DNA of 64,000 nucleotides from JBLZUR01 sp048565625 (GCF_048565625.1 NZ_JBLZUR010000002.1:558001-622000); one strand, 5' to 3'; shown: positions 54,654-63,582, counted from the first letter of the stretch. Made by a program: numbers and translations. The notes: generated by a model from the letters alone, not told the origin.

Positions 54654-55844
54654 GTGCGCATAGCCTATCTCACCAACCTCTACCCCGCCGTCAGCCACAG
54701 CTTCATCCGGCGCGAGATCATCGCCGTCGAGGCCGCCGGCGCGACGGTCGACCGCTACTCGATCCGCCCAAACCCCGGCACGCTCCCCGACCCCACCGAC
54801 CAGCGGGAGAAGGCGCTGACCACCGTCATCCTGACGCAAGGCGGCGCAGCGCTCCTCGGCGCATTCCTCCGCACCCTATTCGGCAAGCCCGCCCGCACCA
54901 TAGCCGCCCTGAAAGCCGCCATCAGCATGGGCCTGGGCGGTCCCGCCAAACTCTTCCGCCACTTGATCTACCTGGTCGAGGCCTGCTGGCTCGCCCGCCA
55001 TCTCACCGACGCCGACCACCTCCATGCCCATTTCGGCACCAACCCGGCGGCGGTCGCGCGCCTCGTCCACATCCTCACCGGCCTGCCCTACAGCTTCACC
55101 GTCCACGGCCCCGACGAGTTCGACGACCCGCGCGGCCTCTCGCTCGGCGCCAAGATCGCCGACGCTCGCTACGTCATGGCGATCAGCTCCTACGGCCGCA
55201 GTCAGCTGATGCGCTGGAGCGATCCCGCAGACTGGCCGAAGATCGTCGTTGCCCGCTGCGGCATCGACGCGGGCTTCATCACCGATCCCACGCCCGCGCC
55301 GGCTGCCCCCAACCTCTGCTGCGTCGCCCGTCTCAGCGCGCAAAAGGGCCTCCCTTTGCTGATCGACGCCGCCGCCGAACTCGCGCACGAAGGTGTCGAC
55401 TTCACCCTCACGCTCGTCGGCGACGGCGAACTCCGCCCCCAGATCGAGCGCCGCATCGCCGACCAGGGCCTCGGCCACCGCATCCGCCTGACGGGCTATT
55501 GCAGCGGGCAGGAGGTGCGCGCCCATATCGCCGCGTCCCGCGCGATGGTGCTGCCGAGCTTCGCCGAGGGCCTTCCCGTCGTCATCATGGAGGCGCTGGT
55601 GCTTGGCCGCCCGGTCGTCACCACCGCCATCGCCGGCATCCCCGAGCTGGTCGACGGCGAATGCGGCTGGGTCGTCCCCGCCGGATCGGTCGATGCGCTG
55701 AAGTCGGCGATCCGCGACGCGCTCGCCGCCGATCCGCAGGACCTTACCCGCATGGGCGAAATCGGTCGCCGCCGCGTCCTCGAACGGCATGACGCCGCCG
55801 CGATCGGCCGCGACCTCGTCGCCCTGTTCGGGGCTGAGGCATGA
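54654..55844 (+). CDS. Glycosyltransferase family 4 protein
   Basis: 396 residues from a GTG at 54654. The N-terminus MRIAYLTNLYPAVSHSFIRREI is typical of GT4 enzymes, and the acceptor domain contains LHAHFGTN. The C-terminal GT-B donor domain has ARLSAQKGLPLLI and FAEGLPVVIMEAL (Glu of the E-x7-E region). It probably adds sugars during exopolysaccharide or lipid-linked glycan synthesis. The stop overlaps the next glycosyltransferase start (ATGA). Confidence 0.9.
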   Translation: MRIAYLTNLYPAVSHSFIRREIIAVEAAGATVDRYSIRPNPGTLPDPTDQREKALTTVILTQGGAALLGAFLRTLFGKPARTIAALKAAISMGLGGPAKLFRHLIYLVEACWLARHLTDADHLHAHFGTNPAAVARLVHILTGLPYSFTVHGPDEFDDPRGLSLGAKIADARYVMAISSYGRSQLMRWSDPADWPKIVVARCGIDAGFITDPTPAPAAPNLCCVARLSAQKGLPLLIDAAAELAHEGVDFTLTLVGDGELRPQIERRIADQGLGHRIRLTGYCSGQEVRAHIAASRAMVLPSFAEGLPVVIMEALVLGRPVVTTAIAGIPELVDGECGWVVPAGSVDALKSAIRDALAADPQDLTRMGEIGRRRVLERHDAAAIGRDLVALFGAEA

Positions 55845-57031
55845 CCATCCCCGCGATCATCCTCACCATCGTCCTCGCCCCTCTCTGGCTGCTGACGGGC
55901 GTGTTCGTGATCGAGGTCGTCCTCGGCCTCGCGCCGCAGGACAAGCGCCGGCGCGCCTTCTACCGCCGCCCCGCCAGCTTCACCGTCCTGATCCCCGCGC
56001 ATAACGAGGCGGAAGGCATCGGGGCGATGCTCAACGCGCTCGCCCTTGCCGAGCCGCATGGCCGCCGCCTCGTCGTCGCCGACAATTGCACCGACGACAC
56101 CGCCGACATTGCCCGCGCCGCCGGGGCCGAGGTGATCGAGCGGCACGATCCCACCCGGCGCGGCAAGGGCTGGGCGCTCGCCTTCGGCCGCGACCATCTC
56201 CTCGGCAGCGAGCGGCCCCCAGAGGTCGTCGTCGTCCTCGACGCCGATTGCACGGTGGAGCCGGGTGCGCTGCAGCGTGTCGCCGACACCGCCTTCACCC
56301 GCCGCTGCGTCGCGCAGGCCGCCTACATGTTCCGGCCCCGCCGACGCGCCAGCCCCATGGTGCAGATCTCGTCCTTCGCCATGCTGGTGAAGAACCTGAT
56401 CCGCCAGCGTGGCGGCTTTCGCCTCGGCGCGCCCGCAGCACTCACCGGCTCCGGCATGGCGTTCCCCTGGGCCATCTTCGCCGCCGCGCCGCTCGCCAGC
56501 GGCCATATCGTCGAGGATCTCTGCCTCGGCCTCGACCTGCTGCGCGCCGGCAAGCGCATCCGCTTCGAAGGCCGCGCACAGGTCTGGTCGGAACCGAGCG
56601 GGCAGGCGGGGACCGAGGTCCAGCGCTCGCGTTGGGAAGCCGGTTTCATGGGCGTCGCCGCGACCCAAGGCTTGCCGCTCCTCGCCTTCGGCCTCACCCG
56701 CCTGCGCTGGCCGGTGATCTGGCAGGCGCTCCACGTCATGACCCCGCCCTTGGCACTGCTGCTGGTTCTCGACGCCCTCGGCCTCGGCGCGGCGGCGGGC
56801 CTGCGCGCGTTCGACGGCTCGGACCTGCCGCTGACGATCTCGCTGGTCCTGACCGGCCTCGCCATCCTCGCCGTCCTCGCCGCCTGGGTGACGTCGGGCA
56901 GAGCTTACCTCTCGAGCGGAACGCTGTTGCGCATCCCGTTCTATATCTTGTGGAAACTACTGCTCTACGTCCGCATAATGACCGGCCGCCTCGCCCCGTC
57001 ATGGACGCGCACCGAACGGGTCGATCCCTAG
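55841..57031 (+). CDS. Glycosyltransferase family 2 membrane protein
   Basis: 396 residues with an N-terminal membrane helix, a GT-A domain and C-terminal hydrophobic helices (about 290-385). GT2 motifs: VLIPAHNEAEGI, VADNCTDDT, VVVLDADCTVEPGA (DxD), TGSGMAFPW, EDLCLGLDL and QRSRWEAG (the QxxRW-like motif), as in processive or membrane-bound GT2 enzymes. It is coupled to the GT4 gene and converges on the next gene. Confidence 0.9.
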   Translation: MTIPAIILTIVLAPLWLLTGVFVIEVVLGLAPQDKRRRAFYRRPASFTVLIPAHNEAEGIGAMLNALALAEPHGRRLVVADNCTDDTADIARAAGAEVIERHDPTRRGKGWALAFGRDHLLGSERPPEVVVVLDADCTVEPGALQRVADTAFTRRCVAQAAYMFRPRRRASPMVQISSFAMLVKNLIRQRGGFRLGAPAALTGSGMAFPWAIFAAAPLASGHIVEDLCLGLDLLRAGKRIRFEGRAQVWSEPSGQAGTEVQRSRWEAGFMGVAATQGLPLLAFGLTRLRWPVIWQALHVMTPPLALLLVLDALGLGAAAGLRAFDGSDLPLTISLVLTGLAILAVLAAWVTSGRAYLSSGTLLRIPFYILWKLLLYVRIMTGRLAPSWTRTERVDP

Positions 57032-58014
57032 CGATATTCGATGATTGCCCGCTTCCGCCCGCGCAGCCGGTCCGCCCAATAGGACAGGAACCCCTGCATC
57101 CCGGCGAACTGATGAGCGAGGCGGAGGAGGGCGGCTCGCTGGGCCTGCGCCTTCGACGCCGTCCACCACCTTTCCCGGCCCCAGAGCCGCACCCAACGGG
57201 CAACGTAGAGGAGGAGAATCAGCAACGAGACGACCGGCCACCCGGCAACAAGGGCAAACACCGCCACCAGCGGCAGCAACCCGCCATAGATCAGTGACCT
57301 TGCGACCTGACCCCGATCGCTCGGCAGCCCCGCTCTGCCATGCCGCGCGACGTGCTCCGCCGCCGCATAGCCGGCCCGTGTCGCCCGCCGCCACCACTGG
57401 CCGAAGCGGAACAGACCGGCGTCATGCACCGTCATCGCCGCATCGATCCGCCGGAACCGCCAGCCATGCCGCCCCATCCGCAGGCACATATCCGGCTCCT
57501 CCCCGGCGATCAGCTCCGGATTGTACCCGCCGACCTGTGCCAGCGCCTCGGCGCGGAACAGCGCGTCACCGCCGGTCGCCGGTGTCGGCCCGATCGGCAC
57601 ATCCCATTCCTGGTCGCACATCCGGTTGTAGAGACTGGACTCCGGAAACCGCTCGCGCCGCCGCCCGAACACGCCGCCAAGCTCCTGATCGCCCCGCAAT
57701 GCCTTCAGCCCGGCCGCGATCCAGCCCGCCTCGACCTCGCAATCGCCATCCACGAACTGCACGAAGCCGATCTCCGGCATGATCTCCCGCAGCCGCGCCA
57801 GCCCCTCGTTCCGCGCCCGGGCTGCGGTAAAAGCGGGCGGCACCTGCAGCGCCACTACCTCCACCCCGACCGACCCGGCGAAGTCCTGGCTCCCGTCCGT
57901 CGAACCCGAGTCCACGTAGACGGTCGGAACACCCGCGAGCGACCGCAGGCACGCCTTCAGCCGCTCGCCCTCATTGCGTCCGATCACCACCGCACCGACG
58001 CTCACCGCAGGCAC
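57028..58014 (-). CDS. Glycosyltransferase family 2 protein
   Basis: 328 residues if the GTG at 58014 is used; a second GTG at 58005 overlaps the mtgA stop as GTGA and may be the real start. The GT-A domain shows VVIGRNEGERL, VDSGSTDGS, FVQFVDGDCEVE (DxD) and GEEPDMCLRMGRHGW. Two hydrophobic segments near the C-terminus suggest a membrane link. It ends the mtgA-P450 operon. Confidence 0.88.
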   Translation of the reverse strand: MPAVSVGAVVIGRNEGERLKACLRSLAGVPTVYVDSGSTDGSQDFAGSVGVEVVALQVPPAFTAARARNEGLARLREIMPEIGFVQFVDGDCEVEAGWIAAGLKALRGDQELGGVFGRRRERFPESSLYNRMCDQEWDVPIGPTPATGGDALFRAEALAQVGGYNPELIAGEEPDMCLRMGRHGWRFRRIDAAMTVHDAGLFRFGQWWRRATRAGYAAAEHVARHGRAGLPSDRGQVARSLIYGGLLPLVAVFALVAGWPVVSLLILLLYVARWVRLWGRERWWTASKAQAQRAALLRLAHQFAGMQGFLSYWADRLRGRKRAIIEYR

Positions 58015-58715
58015 CCGTCCAGCCCGTCGCGCCGCACCACGCCGATCCGCGCCGCGATGCTGCTCCCGTATCGCCGGGTAAACCCGGTCGGCGCCACCGC
58101 CCCGCGCTTCTGCGGCAAGGGCAGCACCGCCGCGATCCGCGCCGCCTCGGTCACCGACAAGCGCGACGCGTCATGCTTGAAATAGCGCATCGACCCCGCG
58201 TTCGCCCCATAGGTCCCGATCCCCGTCTCCGCGATGTTCAGGTAGACCTCCATGATCCGTCGCTTCGGCCACATCAGCTCGATCAGCGCGGTGAACCATG
58301 CCTCGAAACCCTTGCGAACCCACGAACGCCCCTGCCACAGGAACGCGTTCTTGGCGGTCTGCTGGCTGATCGTCGATCCGCCGCGCAGCTTCCGCCCGCT
58401 GGCATTGCGCTTGAACGCTTTCTCGATCGCCTCGACATCGAAGCCGTGATGCGAACAGAAGCGCGAGTCCTCGGCGGCGATCGCGGCGCGGGCCATGTCC
58501 GGGTCCATGTCGGACAGGCTCATCCAATCCTTGGTGATGCCCCGTCCGTCGAACAGCCCGCCGATCATGGTCATGGTGACCGGCGGCGGCACGAAGCGGT
58601 AGATGCCGACCCAGACGATGCTGCCGACCACGAACCAGATCACCGCCCGCACCACGAACCAGCCGATCCGCCCCGGCAGCGACCGCTTCACCCGAGGGCC
58701 GCGCACCGCCATCAC
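58002..58715 (-). CDS. mtgA: Monofunctional peptidoglycan glycosyltransferase
   Basis: GT51 enzyme polymerising lipid II without a transpeptidase domain. It has 237 residues, a membrane helix near 19-40, and the catalytic motifs AAEDSRFCSHHGFD (Glu82) and RGGSTISQQTAKNAFL (112-125). Length and lack of a PBP domain identify MtgA. The start overlaps the P450 stop (ATGA). Confidence 0.95.
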   Translation of the reverse strand: MMAVRGPRVKRSLPGRIGWFVVRAVIWFVVGSIVWVGIYRFVPPPVTMTMIGGLFDGRGITKDWMSLSDMDPDMARAAIAAEDSRFCSHHGFDVEAIEKAFKRNASGRKLRGGSTISQQTAKNAFLWQGRSWVRKGFEAWFTALIELMWPKRRIMEVYLNIAETGIGTYGANAGSMRYFKHDASRLSVTEAARIAAVLPLPQKRGAVAPTGFTRRYGSSIAARIGVVRRDGLDGCLR

Positions 58716-60082
58716 AACGCCTCGACCATCAGCCGCGCGCCGTGTTTCGGCCGCAGCGTCAGGCGGCTGACCGGCTGCGGCTTGTCATGCGGAAGGGCGG
58801 TGAAGCGGAAGCGACGCAGCATCTCGGCAATGACCAGCACCCCCTCCTGATTGGCGAACCCTGCGCCGATGCACACCCGCGGGCCCTTGCCGAACGGCAT
58901 GAAGGCATGGCGGCACGCCTCCTTGTCCTCCGGCCTTGAGAACCGCTCCGGATCGAAGGCATGGGGGCATTTCCAGTGATTGGAATTGCGCTGGATCAGC
59001 CAGGGCGAGATCACCAGCATCGCCCCCTTCTTCATCCGCTTGCCGCGCATCGTGGTGTCGCGGGTCACGGCGCGCAGGAAGAAGCTGACCGGCGGGTACA
59101 GCCGCAACGTCTCCTGCCAGACGTTGCGGGTAAGGGGGAGGGCGCGTGTGTCCTCGAAGGTCGTGCCGTCCGGCCCGACCTGCGCCGCGATCTCCCCACG
59201 ACACGCGTCCTGCCAGTCCCGGCACTCGCCAAGCAGGTAAAGCGCCCATGTCATCGAACTCGCCGCCGTCTCATGCCCGGCCAGGAAGATCGTGGAGATT
59301 TGCTCCATCAGCTCGTCCACGCTGAACGGCGCGGCGGTGACCGGATGCCGCGCCTCCAGCAGCGAGGCGAGAATGTCCTCCGGCTGCCCCTTCATCCCGG
59401 CATGGTAAGCGGCATGGCGACGCTCGACGATCGGCCGGAACACGGCATGGATCGCGGCGGCATGGCGGATGGCCCGCTTGCGATATCCGAACAGCGGCAG
59501 GCCGTAGAGCCGCAGCATCGCCGCCGGTTGCACCTGCTCCTGGAAGCGGTGGAATGAGGTATAGATCCGCTCCGCCCCCTCGTCGTCCAGCTTCACCGAG
59601 AACAAGGTGCGGAAGATGATGTCGGCCGCGATATGCGTCATCAGCGGATCGATATGCACCGGCTTGGACAGGTCCATCGCCGCCAGCTTCGCCGCGAGAT
59701 CATCGACCGCCGCCCGCATCACCGGGAATACCCGCTTCAGCGCGGTGTGCTGGAACGAGGGGTTCACCATCTCCCGCTGGTGCCGCCAGTCCTCGCCATT
59801 GGCGGAGAACACCGAATTGCCGATCAGCGGGTCGAGCAGTTCCTTGAGGAAGGCGTGCTTGGGATAGATGCCCGCCTTGTCCTCCATCACCGCCTCGACA
59901 ATCGGCGGATCGTTGGCGATGAAGAAATCGAGGCGGGGCAGGCGGATGTCGCCCATCTTCATCGTGTAACTGCGTTCGAACAGCGTGTGGATCCAGCTGT
60001 CCCACCCGCTCAGGAACCGCCTGAACAGCGACGACTTGGATCTGTGCGGGATCGGGTAGGGTGGGGTGAACAGCTCGGTCAT
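58712..60082 (-). CDS. Cytochrome P450
   Basis: 456 residues from the ATG at 60082, which overlaps the upstream stop as ATGA; a longer frame into that gene is not used. The I-helix has AGHETAAS, the K-helix QETLRLYPP (ExxR), and the heme loop FGKGPRVCIGAGFA (Cys404). The size and motifs fit a soluble class I bacterial P450 that needs a ferredoxin and reductase; none is adjacent. The substrate is unknown. Confidence 0.95.
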   Translation of the reverse strand: MTELFTPPYPIPHRSKSSLFRRFLSGWDSWIHTLFERSYTMKMGDIRLPRLDFFIANDPPIVEAVMEDKAGIYPKHAFLKELLDPLIGNSVFSANGEDWRHQREMVNPSFQHTALKRVFPVMRAAVDDLAAKLAAMDLSKPVHIDPLMTHIAADIIFRTLFSVKLDDEGAERIYTSFHRFQEQVQPAAMLRLYGLPLFGYRKRAIRHAAAIHAVFRPIVERRHAAYHAGMKGQPEDILASLLEARHPVTAAPFSVDELMEQISTIFLAGHETAASSMTWALYLLGECRDWQDACRGEIAAQVGPDGTTFEDTRALPLTRNVWQETLRLYPPVSFFLRAVTRDTTMRGKRMKKGAMLVISPWLIQRNSNHWKCPHAFDPERFSRPEDKEACRHAFMPFGKGPRVCIGAGFANQEGVLVIAEMLRRFRFTALPHDKPQPVSRLTLRPKHGARLMVEAL

Positions 60083-61206
60083 GCCACCGCCTTGAACGCC
60101 TCGACCGCCTCGTCCAGCGATCGTCGACCCGCCGTCATGCTGACATGGTCGATGGGCGACAGCCGCTCTCCGCAGCGGAGGTAGTCGAAATGGGTCTCGT
60201 ACTTGTTGCGCCGCCGCTTGGCATAAGCGGCCGGGCTCCAGAACCGGAAGAAATTGGGCGTGATCTGGCGCAGGTGGACGGTCTCGGCGGAGGCGATGCG
60301 GTCGAACGGATTGACCCGCGCGAATGCCGCACCGTCTGGCGGAGACCCGATGTCCAGCCAGTCGAACCTGCCACGCGCGACCTCGGCCAACTGTGCCCGA
60401 AAGGGGCCGGCATCCTTGCGATGGGTGAGGAGCGGAATGCACTGGCCAAGCGTCAGCAGGCGAAAGTTCGCCGGCATCACACCGCCACGCAGCCTCAGCA
60501 GCCGCTGCATCAAGGGAACCGACAGGATCGATCCGTTGCTGTGGGTGATCAGCAGCACCTCGTCATAAGGGCCGTCCAGCTGCCCGGCCACATGATCCGC
60601 GAAGCTGTCGAGCCGGGCATGAAGCGCCGGATCCTCGGCACCACGCGTCAGCTCGTCGTTGAAAATGAAGAACCGCAGCAGCCAGAAGCTCTTCATCCGG
60701 TGAAGGATGGCGAAACCGGCCCCGAGCGCGAAGACCAGCGCGAGTGAGACCGCAGCCCAGCCGCTCAACCACACCGCCGCCACCGCGAACACGATCAGCC
60801 CTATCAGCAGCGGGATCAGGACCGTCGAGAGCGGCGGGTACATCAACGTCACCACCGGCCCCTGCGGCAGCTTCGCGACGCGCGGCCAGTCGAGCAGGCG
60901 AACGTAGTTCCAGTATGTCCGCGCACTTCGCCCCAACAGGGTCAGCGGATTGCTTATCCACCCCCGCCGGATGATGTCGTCCCAGGCGAGCACGTCATAC
61001 TCGGTGGTGACGCCCGCCGCCGGATTCTCGACCTTCCAGACGACCGTTCCCGCCGGGCCGCGCCGCCGATCCGACACCTGCAAGGCCTCGCCTGAAAGCC
61101 GGCCATAAGTCTCCGCCTCCGTCCGGTACATCTGGTGATAGTGTCGGGCCCCGCGCGGATCGAAGCCCGGCAGGTAGAACACTTTGCGCTTGAAGGGGCC
61201 GGGCAC
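60079..61206 (-). CDS. Lipase-like alpha/beta hydrolase fold protein with membrane helices
   Basis: 375 residues. A start region KVFYLPGFDPRGARHYHQMYRTEAETYG looks like an alpha/beta-hydrolase opening strand. Two hydrophobic segments lie at about residues 130-170. LLITHSNGSILSVPLMQ resembles a nucleophile elbow (Ser in SNGS rather than GxSxG). No family is recognised with confidence; the function is unknown. It is the first gene of a coupled operon with a P450, mtgA and a glycosyltransferase. Confidence 0.65.
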   Translation of the reverse strand: MPGPFKRKVFYLPGFDPRGARHYHQMYRTEAETYGRLSGEALQVSDRRRGPAGTVVWKVENPAAGVTTEYDVLAWDDIIRRGWISNPLTLLGRSARTYWNYVRLLDWPRVAKLPQGPVVTLMYPPLSTVLIPLLIGLIVFAVAAVWLSGWAAVSLALVFALGAGFAILHRMKSFWLLRFFIFNDELTRGAEDPALHARLDSFADHVAGQLDGPYDEVLLITHSNGSILSVPLMQRLLRLRGGVMPANFRLLTLGQCIPLLTHRKDAGPFRAQLAEVARGRFDWLDIGSPPDGAAFARVNPFDRIASAETVHLRQITPNFFRFWSPAAYAKRRRNKYETHFDYLRCGERLSPIDHVSMTAGRRSLDEAVEAFKAVA

Positions 61207-61224
61207 GGGGGCTTAGGCGGGGGC

Positions 61225-61512
61225 GTGAAGAAGCTGCATCGCGACTACTGCTACTTCCTCGACGGCTCCAAATACAATCGGAACTGGGGGTGCAAGGCGC
61301 ATGACAACGCCTATGGCGTCAACGGCGGCGGCACCGAGCGGGACCGCTGGCGCGCGGATGCGGCGCTCTACCGCCACATGCGCGCCAACAGAGACCCGAT
61401 GGCGCCGGTCGCCTGGTTCTTCACCGCCGTCTACGGCTGGATGTTCTTCAACTACCGGGGCGGCTGGCTGTGGCGGGGTCAGCTGCTCCGGCGCATTGGA
61501 TTGATGCGGTAA
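61225..61512 (+). CDS. Small phospholipase A2-like protein
   Basis: 95 residues from the GTG at 61225 (an ATG at 61135 lies within the opposite gene). The segment LDGSKYNRNWGCKAHDNAYG contains the C-x2-HD-x2-Y pattern of the phospholipase A2 catalytic helix, then RADAALYRHMRAN as a second helix. It lacks a clear signal peptide, and a C-terminal hydrophobic segment (VAWFFTAVYGWMFF) suggests membrane contact. Activity is unproved. Confidence 0.55.
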   Translation: MKKLHRDYCYFLDGSKYNRNWGCKAHDNAYGVNGGGTERDRWRADAALYRHMRANRDPMAPVAWFFTAVYGWMFFNYRGGWLWRGQLLRRIGLMR

Positions 61513-61917
61513 TCAGTCGACCTGACCCACGCCGTCGCAGCTGAGATCGAAAGCTGCGAGCCCGCCGTCGAGATAGCCCGCCAGCATCGGCATATCCAGG
61601 ATCTGCGCGATCTTGTCCTCACCGCCCTCGTTCGCCTCGGCGAGCGCATCTTCCCACTCGCTGGCGTCATAGGTGCCCTGGCCGACCCAGGCGAGGGCGA
61701 GCACTTCGGCAAGCTGATCCTCGCCGAGATCGTCGAGAAGCGCCTGGATCTCCTCCTCCACCACCTCGTTCGCCTCATCCTCCAGCACGGCAAAGCCGTC
61801 GTCCGACTCGGTGGGATCATCCTCCTCATCGGTCTCGATCGCGGTGACCTGCGCCTCCGCCTCGCGCGCCCGGATGATCAGGCGGCAGATGGTGTCGAGC
61901 GGGGTGATCAGGTCCAT
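61513..61917 (-). CDS. DUF3775-like acidic protein
   Basis: 134 residues, starting MDLITPLDTICRLIIRARE; AGGA lies about 10 bases upstream of the ATG at 61917. The protein is highly acidic, with DEEDDPTESDDG and a C-terminal half (LLDDLGEDQLAEVLALAWVGQGTYD) that I associate with DUF3775. The function is unknown. It ends at the stop of the PLA2-like gene on the other strand. Confidence 0.72.
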   Translation of the reverse strand: MDLITPLDTICRLIIRAREAEAQVTAIETDEEDDPTESDDGFAVLEDEANEVVEEEIQALLDDLGEDQLAEVLALAWVGQGTYDASEWEDALAEANEGGEDKIAQILDMPMLAGYLDGGLAAFDLSCDGVGQVD

Positions 61918-62009
61918 CGGGGGCATTCCTCTCTCGCCTGGGATTCGCCAAGGGAACGTGAGGAAGGGCACGCGGTTCCGGGCAAATCGCCGTCTCCGGA
62001 TGCCAGGCG

Positions 62010-62037
62010 TTGACCGGATGCTCCCGCCTGCTATAGG
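62010..62037 (+). promoter_or_regulatory. Candidate promoter of tRNA-Met
   Basis: TTGACC at 62010-62015 and TATAGG at 62032-62037 are separated by 16 bases and sit about 38 bases upstream of the tRNA, a good fit to a sigma70-type promoter. Confidence 0.5.
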
Positions 62038-62074
62038 CCCCGCCTCGGTGCCGGTCATCGGCCTTGCCCATTGG

Positions 62075-62151
62075 GGCGGAGTAGCTCAGCTGGTTAGAGC
62101 AGCGGAATCATAATCCGCGTGTCGGGGGTTCAAGTCCCTCCTCCGCTACCA
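62075..62151 (+). tRNA. tRNA-Met (anticodon CAT)
   Basis: Acceptor stem GGCGGAG pairs with CTCCGCT. The D arm is TAGCTCAGCTGGTTAGAGC, the anticodon stem-loop GCGGAATCATAATCCGC reads CAT, and the T arm has GGTTCAAGTCC; CCA is encoded. The sequence resembles alphaproteobacterial elongator tRNA-Met, though a CAT anticodon can also be tRNA-Ile2 after modification. Confidence 0.92.
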
Positions 62152-62273
62152 TCGGGACCATTTGCTTTTCGTGTTGCGTCAGGCTCTTCGATGGCGAAGC
62201 CATGGATCGCGAATGAAAGCCGGAAGTTCACTCGCTCGGTGTCCTTACGGGCATCCTGCGGGAGTACTTTCAC

Positions 62274-62438
62274 ATGAGCAACGAACCGGTGAACCCCGGC
62301 GATGTCGCACCGGAGGGTGCGCCCGGCACCGGGCAGAATGTCTGCAAGATCTGCGGCGGCACTGGCGATGTTGACGGGGATTCGTGCGAGAATTGCGGCG
62401 GCTCCGGGATCGTCATCGAGGGCATCGGTGGCGCGTAG
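62274..62438 (+). CDS. Small zinc-ribbon-like protein (54 aa)
   Basis: A short open frame behind a GGGAG site. The product has CKICGGTGDVDGDSCENCGGSG, two CxxCGG modules like half of a DnaJ zinc finger. It is acidic and has no other domain. Conservation of such CxxCxGxG pairs makes coding likely. The role is unknown, perhaps zinc-dependent binding. Confidence 0.65.
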   Translation: MSNEPVNPGDVAPEGAPGTGQNVCKICGGTGDVDGDSCENCGGSGIVIEGIGGA

Positions 62439-62455
62439 GTCCGCAGTTTAGCCGT

Positions 62456-62477
62456 GCGGCGCGCACAGACGCGCCGC
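62456..62477. terminator. Hairpin after the zinc-ribbon gene
   Basis: GCGGCGCG at 62456-62463 pairs with CGCGCCGC at 62470-62477 across a 6-base loop. There is no T-run, so termination is only possible. It lies between two converging genes. Confidence 0.35.
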
Positions 62478-62526
62478 CGACCTTTGGTGATCGACGGCGC
62501 ACCGATTGCGGCGATCTGCGGCAGGA

Positions 62527-63165
62527 TCAGCCCGCGAAGCCGACCTGCGCGGCGCGGCGGCGCATCGCCCCGCCAACCAGACCGAAGCCGGCGATCATCA
62601 TTGCCCAGGACGCAGGCTCCGGCACGGCGGGGTTTGCGTTTATGGTCAGCGACGCGAAATCGAGGCCCGCGCCGTTGAACGGCAGGTCGTTGTTTGCCGG
62701 CGGTTGCAAGGTAAGGCGGAAGGCGGCTGATCCCGTCGAGAGCGCCGCCAGGGCGGAGCCGCTCAGCGCCAATGTGTAGACGCTCACCTGCTGCTGCTCG
62801 CCGCCCGCGCCTTCGAACAGTGCGTTGAGGCTTGCCGTCAGATCGATGCCATTCACGCCGAAATAGGCGAGCTGGCTTCCGGGCGAAGAGCTGTCATGGT
62901 CATAGATGCCGAAGGTCAGCGATCCATCCGTCACCGAACCGGGAGCGTAGCTGAAGGTGAACGTCTTGTCGAAGTTGGAGGAGACGTCGGAGCCGTAGAA
63001 TTGATCGAACGGCGCCGCTTCGCCAGCAGCGCTCGCGCTGTAATCCGCGAATGAGGTAATGGTGCCGTCGGCGTAATCCTGCTGCCCCAGCGTGTATGTC
63101 GCCGCGAGTGCCGGCATGCTTGCGAACAAAGCGGCCCCTGCCGTGAAAAGACATCCTCGAATCAT
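62527..63165 (-). CDS. PEP-CTERM sorted exported protein
   Basis: 212 residues from the Met at 63165, behind a GGGGA site. It has a signal peptide (cleavage near ALA-AT), a beta-rich body and a C-terminal sorting tail: VPEPASWAMMIAGFGLVGG followed by the arginine cluster RRR. This is the sphingomonad PEPxxWAMM type. Such proteins are processed by exosortase and go to the cell surface or matrix. Confidence 0.9.
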   Translation of the reverse strand: MIRGCLFTAGAALFASMPALAATYTLGQQDYADGTITSFADYSASAAGEAAPFDQFYGSDVSSNFDKTFTFSYAPGSVTDGSLTFGIYDHDSSSPGSQLAYFGVNGIDLTASLNALFEGAGGEQQQVSVYTLALSGSALAALSTGSAAFRLTLQPPANNDLPFNGAGLDFASLTINANPAVPEPASWAMMIAGFGLVGGAMRRRAAQVGFAG

Positions 63166-63393
63166 TGGTCGTTCCCCTGTTCTTGATGAACATCCGGAGA
63201 GGAGCATTAAGGATGTTCGGAGTCCAGCGGATAGCGCAGGCGTCGGCGTTCTGAATAAGTCTGCCGTGGTGGGATCCGCATCGGCGGGCGAGTCCTGGGT
63301 TGATAACTGTCTGTTGAAACGGTGAACTATTGTCATGCGGGTTCCCATACCCTCAGCCGTACGCAACAGGCTCCGCCCATGAGAAGATGGAGC

Positions 63394-63582
63394 ATGAGCG
63401 AAGCGCCACGCGACGGCGACGCGATCATAGGCGTGACGCGGGTTGAAGGTGTGGAGGTTACGATTTCATGGGCGTCGGCATCCGGAGCCGAACCCTGGCT
63501 GGCTGCGAATGGGGCGCGCTACCCCGAGGCCTTCTTTATCGGGTGGAGGCACAGGGTTCCGGCTGATCCTGTTCGTCCATGA
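63394..63582 (+). CDS. Small hypothetical protein
   Basis: 62 residues from the Met at 63394 (other in-frame Mets lie at 63379 and 63322). It contains APRDGDAIIG, VTISWA and a C-terminal FFIGWRHRV. Short proteins of this layout, which open with an APxDG motif and end in a GWR motif, are common in alphaproteobacteria; the function is unknown. It overlaps the opposite small gene by about 47 bases at their 3' ends. Confidence 0.5.
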   Translation: MSEAPRDGDAIIGVTRVEGVEVTISWASASGAEPWLAANGARYPEAFFIGWRHRVPADPVRP

